Part shown: positions 1-8,500 of the stretch, piece by piece
How the letters are laid out: every line of letters begins with the position of its first letter
Numbering within the stretch: the stretch's first letter is position 1
Assembly (NCBI GenBank): GCA_005792205.1
Contig: SXSO01000060.1
Location: 1-10,215 of the forward strand
Source of the DNA: Bacteroidota bacterium
GTDB lineage: Bacteria; Bacteroidota; Ignavibacteria; UBA10030; F1-140-MAGs086
Direction of reading: 5' to 3'
DNA: 10,215 nt
The notes under the pieces: model-generated
What the model saw: only the letters and a program-made list of their open reading frames with translations
Databases searched by the model: none
What the model was told of the DNA's origin: nothing
Translations under genes and position numbers: made by a program

Positions 1-77
1 AAAGTGATTCACATGACATGTAAAGTGATTCCCGTGACATGTGAAGTGATTCCCGTGGCATGTAAAGTCATTTACGG
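1..77. repeat. 21-bp tandem repeat array, possible end of an IS21-like element
   Basis: Three full units of exactly 21 bp (1-21, 22-42, 43-63) are followed by a decayed partial unit (64-77). The core reads AAGTGATTCCCGTGACATGT with a few substitutions between units. The first unit touches the window edge, so the array may continue to the left. It is more GC-rich than the spacer after it and contains no gene. IS21-family elements carry several imperfect repeats of about 20 bp at each end as IstA binding sites, and their termini are TG...CA; a CA at 69-70 could be such a terminus. The repeat is seen directly; the IS21 assignment is inference because no istA or istB lies in the window. Confidence 0.75.
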
Positions 78-193
78 ATAATAAAATCCAATCAAACAGG
101 AAAAAATTTACACTTTATTATAATAAATAGGAAAATTTTTTCGTTCCAAATTATTTTCCCAAATAACGATTTTAACCAGTAAATACCACTCTA
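78..193. other. gene-free spacer between the repeat array and the TSUP gene
   Basis: AT-rich stretch in which I see no credible gene. It holds a weak inverted repeat, GGAAAAT at 130-136 and ATTTTCC at 153-159 with a 16-nt loop, which is unremarkable at this base composition. The hairpin at 194-225 is listed separately. Confidence 0.6.
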
Positions 194-225
194 AAACCGG
201 AGTTTAAAAATTTGTGTCTCGGTTT
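194..225. terminator. imperfect hairpin just after the TSUP gene, possible bidirectional terminator
   Basis: The arms AAACCGGAG (194-202) and CTCGGTTT (218-225) pair over eight bases with one bulged base and a loop of about 15 nt. The structure starts 5 nt past the TSUP stop codon on the minus strand. On the plus strand it is followed by GTTTTTT, the U tract expected of an intrinsic terminator; on the minus strand only a TTTT follows. It could stop transcripts arriving from the left-edge repeat as well as the TSUP message. The stem is short for a strong terminator. Confidence 0.4.
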
Positions 226-230
226 GTTTT

Positions 231-1004
231 TTAAATAATTCCAAAACCTAACAGCAATGAAATCACAATCAACATTGCTGAAACAAATACTTGTATAAAT
301 TTTAAAGTTATTTTTTTCAATAGTTTATTTCCAAAATATGAACCACAAATCCCAGAAATTATTGCACACACAATCATTGTGATATTAAAATTGAAATCAA
401 TTTTTGTAAAATGTGATGCGTAAATTGTAAGTCGTGTAAAATCTATAAAAACTGCAATCACAACGGATGTCCCAATAAATGCTTCTTTTGTAAGTCCAGA
501 TTTAATTAAAAATATACTTCTCAATGCTCCTTGATGTCCTGATAAACCACCAAAAAAACCACTCAAAATTCCACCGAGTATCAAATTATTTTTTTCAAAT
601 TGTAATTTTCTAAAATGAGAAATTAAATCCATCATTACAAATGTAATTAGTAAAATTGCAATGATAAATTTTATTGGAGAAATAAAAAAAAATTTTCCAT
701 TTAATTCATATGAAAAAATTGGACTTAAATTTATAATGTTGATAAGTGTAAATGCTCCAACAAAAGCAAATATAATAGCAGGAATTCCAAATCTAAATAA
801 AACAAATTTGTCAGCATTTTTTCCAACTAAAAATAATTTAAAAATATTATTGAACAAATGCACAACTCCAGTAAGTGCAATTGCCAAATCTACGGGAAAA
901 AAAATCATAAATATTGGAGAAAGAATTGTTCCTAATCCAAATCCTGAAAAGAATGTAAGTATTGCAACGAAGAAAACTAAAATTGAAACTAAAAATATTT
1001 CCAA
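231..1004 (-). CDS. TSUP (TauE/SafE) family membrane permease
   Basis: Protein of 257 residues, the usual size for the TauE/SafE family (Pfam DUF81). Family members are inner-membrane proteins that carry sulfite, sulfoacetate or other organosulfur anions, usually outwards; the substrate cannot be told from sequence. The two family half-repeats are visible. The N-terminal half has FFSGFGLGTIL (residues 18-28) and HLFNNIFKL (49-57); the second half opens with GGILSGFFGGLSGHQGALRS (144-163). Hydrophobic segments lie around 2-35, 68-92, 108-128, 141-168, 175-196, 206-226 and 234-257. The start is TTG at 1004; the first in-frame ATG is at residue 33, inside the first membrane segment, so TTG is preferred. 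No Shine-Dalgarno is visible. The gene follows tRNA-Leu by 80 bp with an inverted repeat between, so it may have its own promoter. No sulfur-metabolism gene is adjacent to help name the substrate. Confidence 0.88.
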   Translation of the reverse strand: MEIFLVSILVFFVAILTFFSGFGLGTILSPIFMIFFPVDLAIALTGVVHLFNNIFKLFLVGKNADKFVLFRFGIPAIIFAFVGAFTLINIINLSPIFSYELNGKFFFISPIKFIIAILLITFVMMDLISHFRKLQFEKNNLILGGILSGFFGGLSGHQGALRSIFLIKSGLTKEAFIGTSVVIAVFIDFTRLTIYASHFTKIDFNFNITMIVCAIISGICGSYFGNKLLKKITLKFIQVFVSAMLIVISLLLGFGII

Positions 1005-1016
1005 AATTGAAAAAGA

Positions 1017-1056
1017 ATTTTTGTAATTTATATAAGTGGAATGTAATTACAAAAAT
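1017..1056. promoter_or_regulatory. perfect 12-bp inverted repeat upstream of the TSUP gene
   Basis: Arms ATTTTTGTAATT (1017-1028) and AATTACAAAAAT (1045-1056) are exact reverse complements separated by 16 nt. The repeat sits between the tRNA-Leu 3' end and the TSUP start, ending 12 nt before the TTG codon. On the minus strand the upstream arm overlaps TATTTTTG (1057-1050), which matches the Bacteroidota -7 promoter pattern TAnnTTTG, although I find no clear -33 TTTG partner. It could be an operator over the TSUP promoter, a 5'-UTR hairpin, or a weak AT-rich terminator for the bioY/tRNA transcript. The repeat is certain; its role is inference. Confidence 0.5.
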
Positions 1057-1084
1057 AAAATAGAAAAGTTCATATTTATGTTAG

Positions 1085-1168
1085 TGCCCAGAACAGGAGT
1101 TGAACCTGCACGAGTTTTATCTCATTAGATTCTGATTCTAACGCGTCTGCCAATTTCGCCATCTGGGC
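1085..1168 (-). tRNA. tRNA-Leu (anticodon CAG)
   Basis: An 84-nt class II tRNA. The acceptor arms GCCCAGA and TCTGGGC pair perfectly over 7 bp and are followed by discriminator A. The D-arm region contains GCGAAATTGGCAGACGC, typical of bacterial tRNA-Leu. The anticodon stem TTAGA/TCTAA encloses the loop ATCAGAA, giving anticodon CAG with the expected T at position 33, so it reads CUG. A long variable arm (TGAGATAAAACTCG) follows, as leucine tRNAs have. The T arm is GCAGG-TTCAACT-CCTGT with one G-U pair. CCA is not encoded (CTA follows the discriminator). The mature 5' end lies 4 nt after the bioY stop codon, so the tRNA is probably cut from the bioY message by RNase P, unless a promoter lies inside the bioY 3' end. 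Confidence 0.96.
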
Positions 1169-1172
1169 AAAT

Positions 1173-1724
1173 TTATTTTTTTCTATTTAGAATTTGATAC
1201 GATAAAAATGAAACACTAAATAATTTCAACAAATCCCAAAGTGAAAAAATCAGAAATCCTTTGTTGATTGCATCTTCAAGATTGTGAAGATAAAAAATAT
1301 ACAAATGTAAAGTTCCAAAAAAGAAAATTATAAGCAACGAATAAAATGCTACAAACAAAATCCAAAAAAAGTTTTTTGAGTATTGAATTCCATATCCAAT
1401 TAAAAATGCTGCAAGTGGAAAACTTAAAAGATAACCTCCAGTGGGTCCAAAAATTTTCATGAATCCAACTTCACTTCCTGCAAATACAGGAAGTCCTAAT
1501 GCTCCAAAACATAAATAAAAAATTTGACTTAACATTCCAAATCTTGCTCCCAAAATAACTCCTGAAAGCAACACGAAAAATGTTTGCATTGTAATTGGAA
1601 TTGGTTGAATTGGAACAACAAATTTTGCTCCAACAGCAGTGAGAAATGAAAATAAAATAGAAAATGAAATTTGTTTTACAAAATCATTTGTATAAATTTT
1701 TGAAATTGAAATTGAAGTTTGCAT
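1173..1724 (-). CDS. bioY: biotin transporter BioY (ECF transporter S component)
   Basis: Protein of 183 residues, the normal length for BioY, an integral membrane protein that binds biotin and imports it with the shared energy-coupling module (EcfT and EcfA ATPases). Family signatures are clear: VPIQPIPITMQTF (37-49), GALGLPVFAG (74-83), GPTGGYL (93-99) and the C-terminal WDLLKL (163-168) with the conserved Asp and Lys. About six membrane segments are predicted from hydrophobic stretches. The glycine-rich stretch after FAG, usually GGxGG, reads SEVGF here, a mild departure. The start is ATG at 1724, 2 nt after the hydrolase stop, which points to co-transcription and perhaps translational coupling. 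No Shine-Dalgarno is visible. EcfT and EcfA are not in the window; they may be elsewhere, or BioY may act alone as reported for some bacteria. No biotin synthesis gene is adjacent. Confidence 0.93.
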   Translation of the reverse strand: MQTSISISKIYTNDFVKQISFSILFSFLTAVGAKFVVPIQPIPITMQTFFVLLSGVILGARFGMLSQIFYLCFGALGLPVFAGSEVGFMKIFGPTGGYLLSFPLAAFLIGYGIQYSKNFFWILFVAFYSLLIIFFFGTLHLYIFYLHNLEDAINKGFLIFSLWDLLKLFSVSFLSYQILNRKK

Positions 1725-1726
1725 AA

Positions 1727-2563
1727 TTAAAAATTAGTTTTAAAAAAATTTATTGTTATATCTAAAATATGTGAAATAGTTTGAAAATCATCTTTGGACT
1801 TATTCATCGCATTATAGAGATGTCCAACTTTTTCGAGCAAAATATATTTTGTTTTATCCTTATTTGCAACTGAAAAAATTTTTTCAGTTTCTTTTGGAGG
1901 AGTTATCAAGTCCTCCATTCCTTGAATTATTAACCACGGAACTGAAATTTTTTTTGCTGCAGAAAATATATTGAATTTATTTTTATTAGATTCAATATTA
2001 TTTAAAAGTTCAATTCCAATTTTAAGTGGATGCGATGAAAAATTATTTGTTGCGGGAAGAAATCCATTTTGTTTCCATCGTAATTTTTGAGTTTCTGTCC
2101 ATCTATCAAAAGTAGAAATTGGTGACCAAGTTGCAAGCAATTTTATTTTTTTGTTATTTGCAGTTTCTAAAACTGCAATTCCAGTTCCTCTTGAATGAGC
2201 AACAAGAAAAATTTGGTCTAAATTGAAAAAATTTTTATTTAAACTTCCAGTTTCAATTTCATTTAGTAAAATTTTCAAATCGGAAATTTCTTTTGAGATT
2301 GTATTTTCTTCAAAATTTTTGTAGTCGGTAATTTTATTTAAGTTGTTTGAAATTCCATTATGTGAAAAATTAAATGTAACTGATGCAAAATTATTTTTCG
2401 CAAAACTTTCTCCAACAAAAGGATACATTCCCCAATCTTTAAATGCCATAAATCCATGACAAATAATTACAACAGGAATTTTTTCTTTTGTTGTACAAAA
2501 TCTCAAATCTCCCGTTATATTTTTTTTGCTTGCTGATGGAATTGAAAATTTTTCTATTTGCAT
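1727..2563 (-). CDS. alpha/beta-hydrolase, substrate unknown
   Basis: Serine hydrolase of the alpha/beta-hydrolase fold, 278 residues from ATG at 2563. A TTG directly after the sprA stop (at 2572) would add three residues; ATG is preferred. In 281-residue numbering from that TTG, a complete catalytic set is visible: oxyanion-hole HGF (39-41), nucleophile elbow AHSRG with Ser127, acid Asp221 in QGMEDLITPP, and His251 in VGHLY. Residues about 148-200 form the cap or lid (TWSPISTFDRW onwards). There is no signal peptide or membrane segment, so it should be cytoplasmic. The HGFxxFKDWGxxP and FNFSHNG motifs place it with dienelactone-hydrolase/S9-like esterases widespread in Bacteroidota and related phyla; none I recall has an assigned substrate. 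It lies 9 bp after sprA and 2 bp before bioY, in a probable operon. A BioH-like role (pimeloyl-ACP methyl ester hydrolysis) is tempting beside bioY, but BioH normally has a GWS/GxSxG elbow and the sequence does not support it. Confidence 0.88.
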   Translation of the reverse strand: MQIEKFSIPSASKKNITGDLRFCTTKEKIPVVIICHGFMAFKDWGMYPFVGESFAKNNFASVTFNFSHNGISNNLNKITDYKNFEENTISKEISDLKILLNEIETGSLNKNFFNLDQIFLVAHSRGTGIAVLETANNKKIKLLATWSPISTFDRWTETQKLRWKQNGFLPATNNFSSHPLKIGIELLNNIESNKNKFNIFSAAKKISVPWLIIQGMEDLITPPKETEKIFSVANKDKTKYILLEKVGHLYNAMNKSKDDFQTISHILDITINFFKTNF

Positions 2564-2572
2564 TTGAAACAA

Positions 2573-5500
2573 TTATTGAATTGCAATTCGTAAATCAATT
2601 CCTGCTTCATTTGTAGTAAGACCTGGAATTGTAGAACCACCTTCACTTGGTTTTATACTTGTGTATTTGTAATAAACAGCAAGTGAAACTCTTGAACTCA
2701 AAATATATTTTATTCTTGGTTCCATTTGCATTCTTGTACTTCCACCTCTTGGAACTCCTTCTGAATTATTTGCAAGTTCAAAAACATCAAATACAATTTG
2801 TGTATTTGCAGCATATGAAAAATTGAAACTAAAATCAATATCGTTTTGAAGTGAAAGTCCAAACAACGGAATGTTAAAACCTCTTTTTGTAAAACCTATA
2901 TTGCTTGTAATTTCGCTTGTGTATGTTTCATCAATTGTGTTACTTGTCAAAGCCAAATCATAAGCAGTTTGTGAGTTGTATCTAAAACTTGCATTTAAAT
3001 TTCCTTTCCACATTTCAGCAAAAACCATATTTACACCAACTAATGGTTGAAAATTTAAAGTGATTTTTGCTCTTTCAGTTTTTTGTTTTCCATCTTGTTG
3101 AGTAGCCCAAGTTTTTGTAAACATTGAAGAATATGAATGTTCCAAACCCAAACTTTGAAAGACACCAGTAAAGTAAGTTATCTTTTCTAAACCTCCCCAT
3201 TTTATTGAATAATTTACTCCAGGAAGTTCTCCAAGAAATCTTAAGAAAGAAAAAGTTTCCATTCCTTCTTCAAATGCTCTTGTTACTGTTTCGCTTGAAA
3301 GTTCTCCTTCTTTAGATCTGTTTGCAAGTTCTCCAACTTTTTTGAGATAACTTTTTATTGGTTTAAAAATTGGAATTGGCATAACAAAAAATGATCTATC
3401 AATTGTTCCAGATCTTCTGAATATAGATGATGTATCAATTTTTATTCCATCAAAACCAGTTGTAAAAACTTCATTTTCATTTATATTTTTTCCGATTTGC
3501 CAAGTAAAATCAATCTTTGCACCTTCCCATAAGTTTCGTGAAGTTCTAATTCCAATTTTATCTGATTGTGAAAAATCATCTGTGAGTTGAAGTTTAATTG
3601 TATCAACTCTTAAAATTGTATCGGGAGTTGCAGTTGTATCCCAAACATCTTGTAAAAATTTTGGAGCACGAAATTGTGAAGGGTTTCGTGAAAGTCCAAG
3701 TTGATATAGAAATGATGGTCCATTTAAAGTAGCATTATCAAATCCCCAAAAGTTTGCAATTCCAGTTTCGTTTTCACCGCGAATTCCATTGTTTCCAGAT
3801 TTTTTATTTTGCGTGAAAGTAATTGCAATATTATCATAATCTAAAAGTGGAATTTTAATTGCGTATTTAAAAACACTCATTGCTGTTTCTGTAAAATCAA
3901 TTGATGAACTTTCAGTTTCTGGTTCAGTTTTTTCAGAAATTTTTGTTGTATCAGTTTGAGTATTATTTTCTTTTTGTTTAATTGCTTCACGACCTCTTCC
4001 ACTTCCACGAGTTTCAGTTTTTTTTGTTTGAGTTTGTTTTCCACTTCCACCAAATGAAAAAATATTATCTGTCAATTGTTTCAACTTTAAAGCAAGTGAA
4101 ACTTCGCTTTGTGAATTCCATCCTGCAGTTTGTCCTTTTTCTCCTTGAAAAGTAGATTGCCACGCATAATCAACTTTGTATCCCGCATTAAATTCAAAAT
4201 ACTTTGGAATATCGTAGATATTTGGCAGAATTGGTTTTGAATTTAAACTAATATTTTGCCCGTATCTTGAGTTTCTTCCAAAGTCAATTATTTTATCTTT
4301 TGGAAAAAGTTTTCGCAACATAGTTGGAAATGAATAGAGTTTATGTGTAATTGTATCTTGTTCTAAATGAGTTGGAATACTTTCAACGATTAAACCATAA
4401 TTTAAATTTAAATTTAAAAATCCACCATCAGAAACTTTCCATCCAAATCCTCCCGAACGATTTGCTCTGAAATTACTTGAAAGAAGTGATCTAGATTTTG
4501 TTCTTGAACTATCAAATACAATATCTCTTTTTGCATCCAAACTCCACTGCAATTTAGAAGGAGTAAAATATATTTTATAATCTTTATATGAATCTAAAAT
4601 AAAAACATTATTGAAAATATTTTTAAATGGTTGAAAAAATAAATCAGTTGGAAATGCCAAATCATAATTTATTTTTCCCATCCATCCACTTTCATTTCTT
4701 TTAATTGAAGTTGGAGAGCGGTCAAATTTTTTATTGTAGTTTGCAGAAAATGAAAGTCGGTTTATAGTTTTATCCACATACCACGCATCTGTTGGAAGCA
4801 CAAAACGAATTGTTGGCATTGAAAACATATGCGATTCAGAAAATGTTTGTGATGCTGTCAAAACAGAATCAGCACTAAGTCCTTCTTCTTCGTATCTTTT
4901 TACAGCAGAAGCTACTTGTATATCTGTATTTGGAAAATATCGCGGTTGTTTTTCTCTTTTTGCATAACTATAATTAAATGGAAGAGAAGTTCCCGTCCAA
5001 GAAGTTGGAAAAAATTTATCCAAAGATATGTTTGCAGAAACACTTATATCTTGATTTGTTTCTCTTGAACCAAAACGTGTTTCAAGCGAATGAAAGTAGT
5101 CATCAACTTTTGAATATGCAAAATTTATAGATCCCAAATCAGCAAGTTTAATTCCAGCACTAAATTGTATTGCTTTTCCAGGAGTATTTTCAACACCAAT
5201 TACACGAAGTTCATTTACCCAAATTTCTCCTGAAATTGTATTATCTTCATCAAGTGGAAATCTTTCGGGAGATGGATTATTTGCAGGATTTGTAACTCCA
5301 ATTCCAACATATCTGATATTGTTTAAAGCAGGAAATCCTTTCACACCATATTTTGCATTTGGAATTCCATTGTTTGCAGATTTGTAAATTATTTTATAAA
5401 CTCCTGCTGAATCGCGTGTTTGTTTTAAAGAAGTGAGTTCTGAAAAAATAATTGTAATATTATTTTCACTTGGCCATTGACTTTCTGAAGTTATTGAATT

Positions 5501-8500
5501 TCCTGCTGGATGAATTGGAGCACGATATTCATAAAAATTTGCAGTATCACTTCCAAAGCGAATGAAAACATCGGCATCATAGTTTAAAGAATCAAAATAT
5601 CTGAATCCTCTATCTGTCAATGAATTATATTTTTCTGCATGCACAAACAATTTCATTTGTTTATAGTTGAATAAATCCAAAGGTTTATTCGCTTGAAAAT
5701 ATCTTACTGCTTGATAGCGAGTTGAATCAAATCTATTTCTTGCATCACTCATTCCATTTATTAAAAGTGCAAGTGATTGCTCATTGAGTTGGATGTTTTG
5801 TTCGGGTTTTGATTTATCTTTTTCGCGTGTAACTCCAGGAGGAATTGTATAATTTGGATTATCTTCTAAATTGACAGTTGAAGTTCTAAATATACTATCT
5901 TGTCTTGCAAGTTCGATCCATTGATTTCCTATAATGTTGAAATCTACAATTCTTACTAACACATCTTCACTTGTTTGAAATCCTGTAAGATAGAGTCGCA
6001 TACTTTGAACATTTCTCAAATCAGGAGTTCCTTGTGTTGTAATATAATCTGTAAGAGGGATTCTAAATTGATACCATCCATCATTTCCTCCTCCAACAAT
6101 GTATGGATTTGGATTGAAAGAATCACTTGTATCTAAACTAATTTTATATGTGAAATAATTATTTGCTAAATCTAAAAAATTGTTGCCGTTTAAATCTTCT
6201 GAATCAGGAAGACGACGACGAACTTGGTTTCCTTCTGTTCCATCTATTTTAGAATAATCATTTGATTCAATTCCCGCAAAATGATAGTTATCGCTACTTG
6301 GATCATCTTCATTTAAAACTTCTACATCAAATGCTTGATGAAGTTTATTTTTTATTATTTCTGGATTTTGTTCTTGTGTATTTGTGATTCCATCAATTCC
6401 AATATCTTCGCCGTCATTTAAAATTCCATTTGCAATTGAATATACAACCAAATCCTCCGAATTGAGAGAGTCATTCGGAATAACATCTTCTGAAATTTCT
6501 CCCAAATCAATTACAAGATTTCCCGTAGATAAATCGTAATTATCAAAAACCTTTATCCAAAGTTCAATGTAACTCATATTTTGTTCTACTAAATTATTGG
6601 AAGATGAACCAAGTGTTTTCATAATTCCTCCCCAATTTTTTTCTTTTTCCAAAACTGTAGATGGAAATTTTGTGTAGTTATACATTCCTCTTTCTTTTGG
6701 GAAAAATCTTAAATCAAGTGCAGTTACAAAATTTTCTCCTGAAGCAGTTTTTCTTTTTGGCCAAATGCTATCACTTATTACAGTTCCTTGTGGAGGAGTG
6801 TACCATAAAAGTTTAGCTTTGTGTTTGACAACTGATGTGTCATTCATTCCACTAATTTTTGGAGGAGATGCTAAACTCCATTGTCCAAAATTTGTTCCCA
6901 AAGAAATTGTTCTTTGTGCCCCTTCAAAGTCATCAATGTATGCTATACTTTGAGATTCTTCTCCTTTTATTGTGCTTTTTTTAGTGTTTGGATTTGGACT
7001 CATATAAGCAAATTCTCCCAACAATTTTATTTCAGAAGTTTCTTTTGTTTTAAATCCGGGAAGAAAATTTAAAACATCACTTACAATTGGTGCTTCAATT
7101 ATGGAAGTAAAATCAACTCCTATCATTGTGTTATCAGTTGGCTCTTCTCCAATTCGTACTTTATCACTCAATGTTTCTTGATTCAAATTTAAAATTGTAG
7201 CACCAAACGAAAGTTGTGAAAATGGTTTTATTTCTGCTCTTGCTCCAAGTAAAGTTTTAGATGCAAGTTGAAACAAATCATTTTGTTCATATGTGATTTT
7301 TAAATCTGCTTTTGGAATTAGAGCATCTTCTCTTCGTATAATTATTTCTCCTAAAATATAATCTACACTGTAATCAACTCCTGCAATAAGAGGAACTCCT
7401 GCAAGTGTGGCTTTCACACTTCCTTCTACAATATTAAATCCCAACGAATACTTTGACGAAACTTCAGCAGTATATTTTCCCTTTATTACATATATATCAT
7501 GACTTAAATCTTCTCTTGCTTTTTGCAATAAACTATCATAAGCAAAACTATAGACAAATGGCTCTACAAGTTCTGAATCGCTACTTGTCTGTTGTGTCTG
7601 TGGATAAAAATAATTGGCAATTGTTTTTCCAAATGGTTCAAGTGTTGGAAAAATAATTTCACTACGAGATTGATCTACAGTTACTGATGGAAGAAAATCA
7701 AAGACACCATCTGGTTGTTCATCTCCTTGTATATTTTTTTTATCAAAACCTAAAATGGAAAGTAATTTTATATCTTCTCCCAAAGGTGCAATACTTTCTT
7801 TTTTATCTTCGTCTTTTTCATAGAATATTTTTAATTCGAATCCTTGTTCTTTCAAATTTTTTGCTCCCAAATTAAAAATATTTTTAATTTGATTTTTCCA
7901 CGCTTGTGCATATGATGGAAGAAGATTTTTAGGACGCACAAGTTTTAACACTACATTTTGAGTTAAAGATTGTTGGGAAGTATCACTTCCAACAAAATCT
8001 CCATACACATATCCGTTTTGAGTTCTATACGCAACTGCAATTGCTTGATCATTTTGAAGCGAACGAAGAAGTGTAATAAACCCTCCTTCATCACGAAATA
8101 TATAATCAGAATTTTTTTCCAACTTGTAAAATTTTCCAGTAACAGTATCTCCATTTGAAATTGACTGTTGAGAGTTTCTCAAAAAATTATAAGTTGTATC
8201 TCCTTCAAAATATGGTGGAAGATTTATTATTGCAATTGCTTTTCTATCAGAAGGAAGTGGAAGTCCGCTTGTTCTCATTGCCCAAACTTCAATATCTGTG
8301 ATTTGAATGTTTGGATTATTTATAAAAGTTCCAAATGAACCAAAATATGTTTCAAATTCTTTTCTATAAATTGTATCAATGAAATAGTGGTTTGTTGCAT
8401 AATCATATGGATGAAAATCAAATTGTTTTTCAGTTTGACCTCCCGTTAAAGCAACTTCTTTCATTTGTCCTTTTTTTTGTGAAGCAAGTGTATAGAGTTT

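Noticed and set aside
1..77. CRISPR array
   Set aside because: The units are contiguous 21-mers without distinct spacers, so this is a plain tandem repeat.
661..1026. Plus-strand open frame of 121 residues opposite the TSUP gene
   Set aside because: It is the antisense of a clear membrane-protein gene; its Lys/Asn/Ile-rich product has no recognisable domain.
1727..2563. Assignment of the hydrolase as BioH because it adjoins bioY
   Set aside because: The nucleophile elbow AHSRG and HGFxxFKDWG motif do not resemble BioH, and no other biotin synthesis gene is present.
7963..8154. Minus-strand open frame in another phase within sprA, and the short plus-strand frames within sprA (6765-8158)
   Set aside because: sprA is continuous and conserved through the region; these frames show no domain and are out-of-phase shadows.
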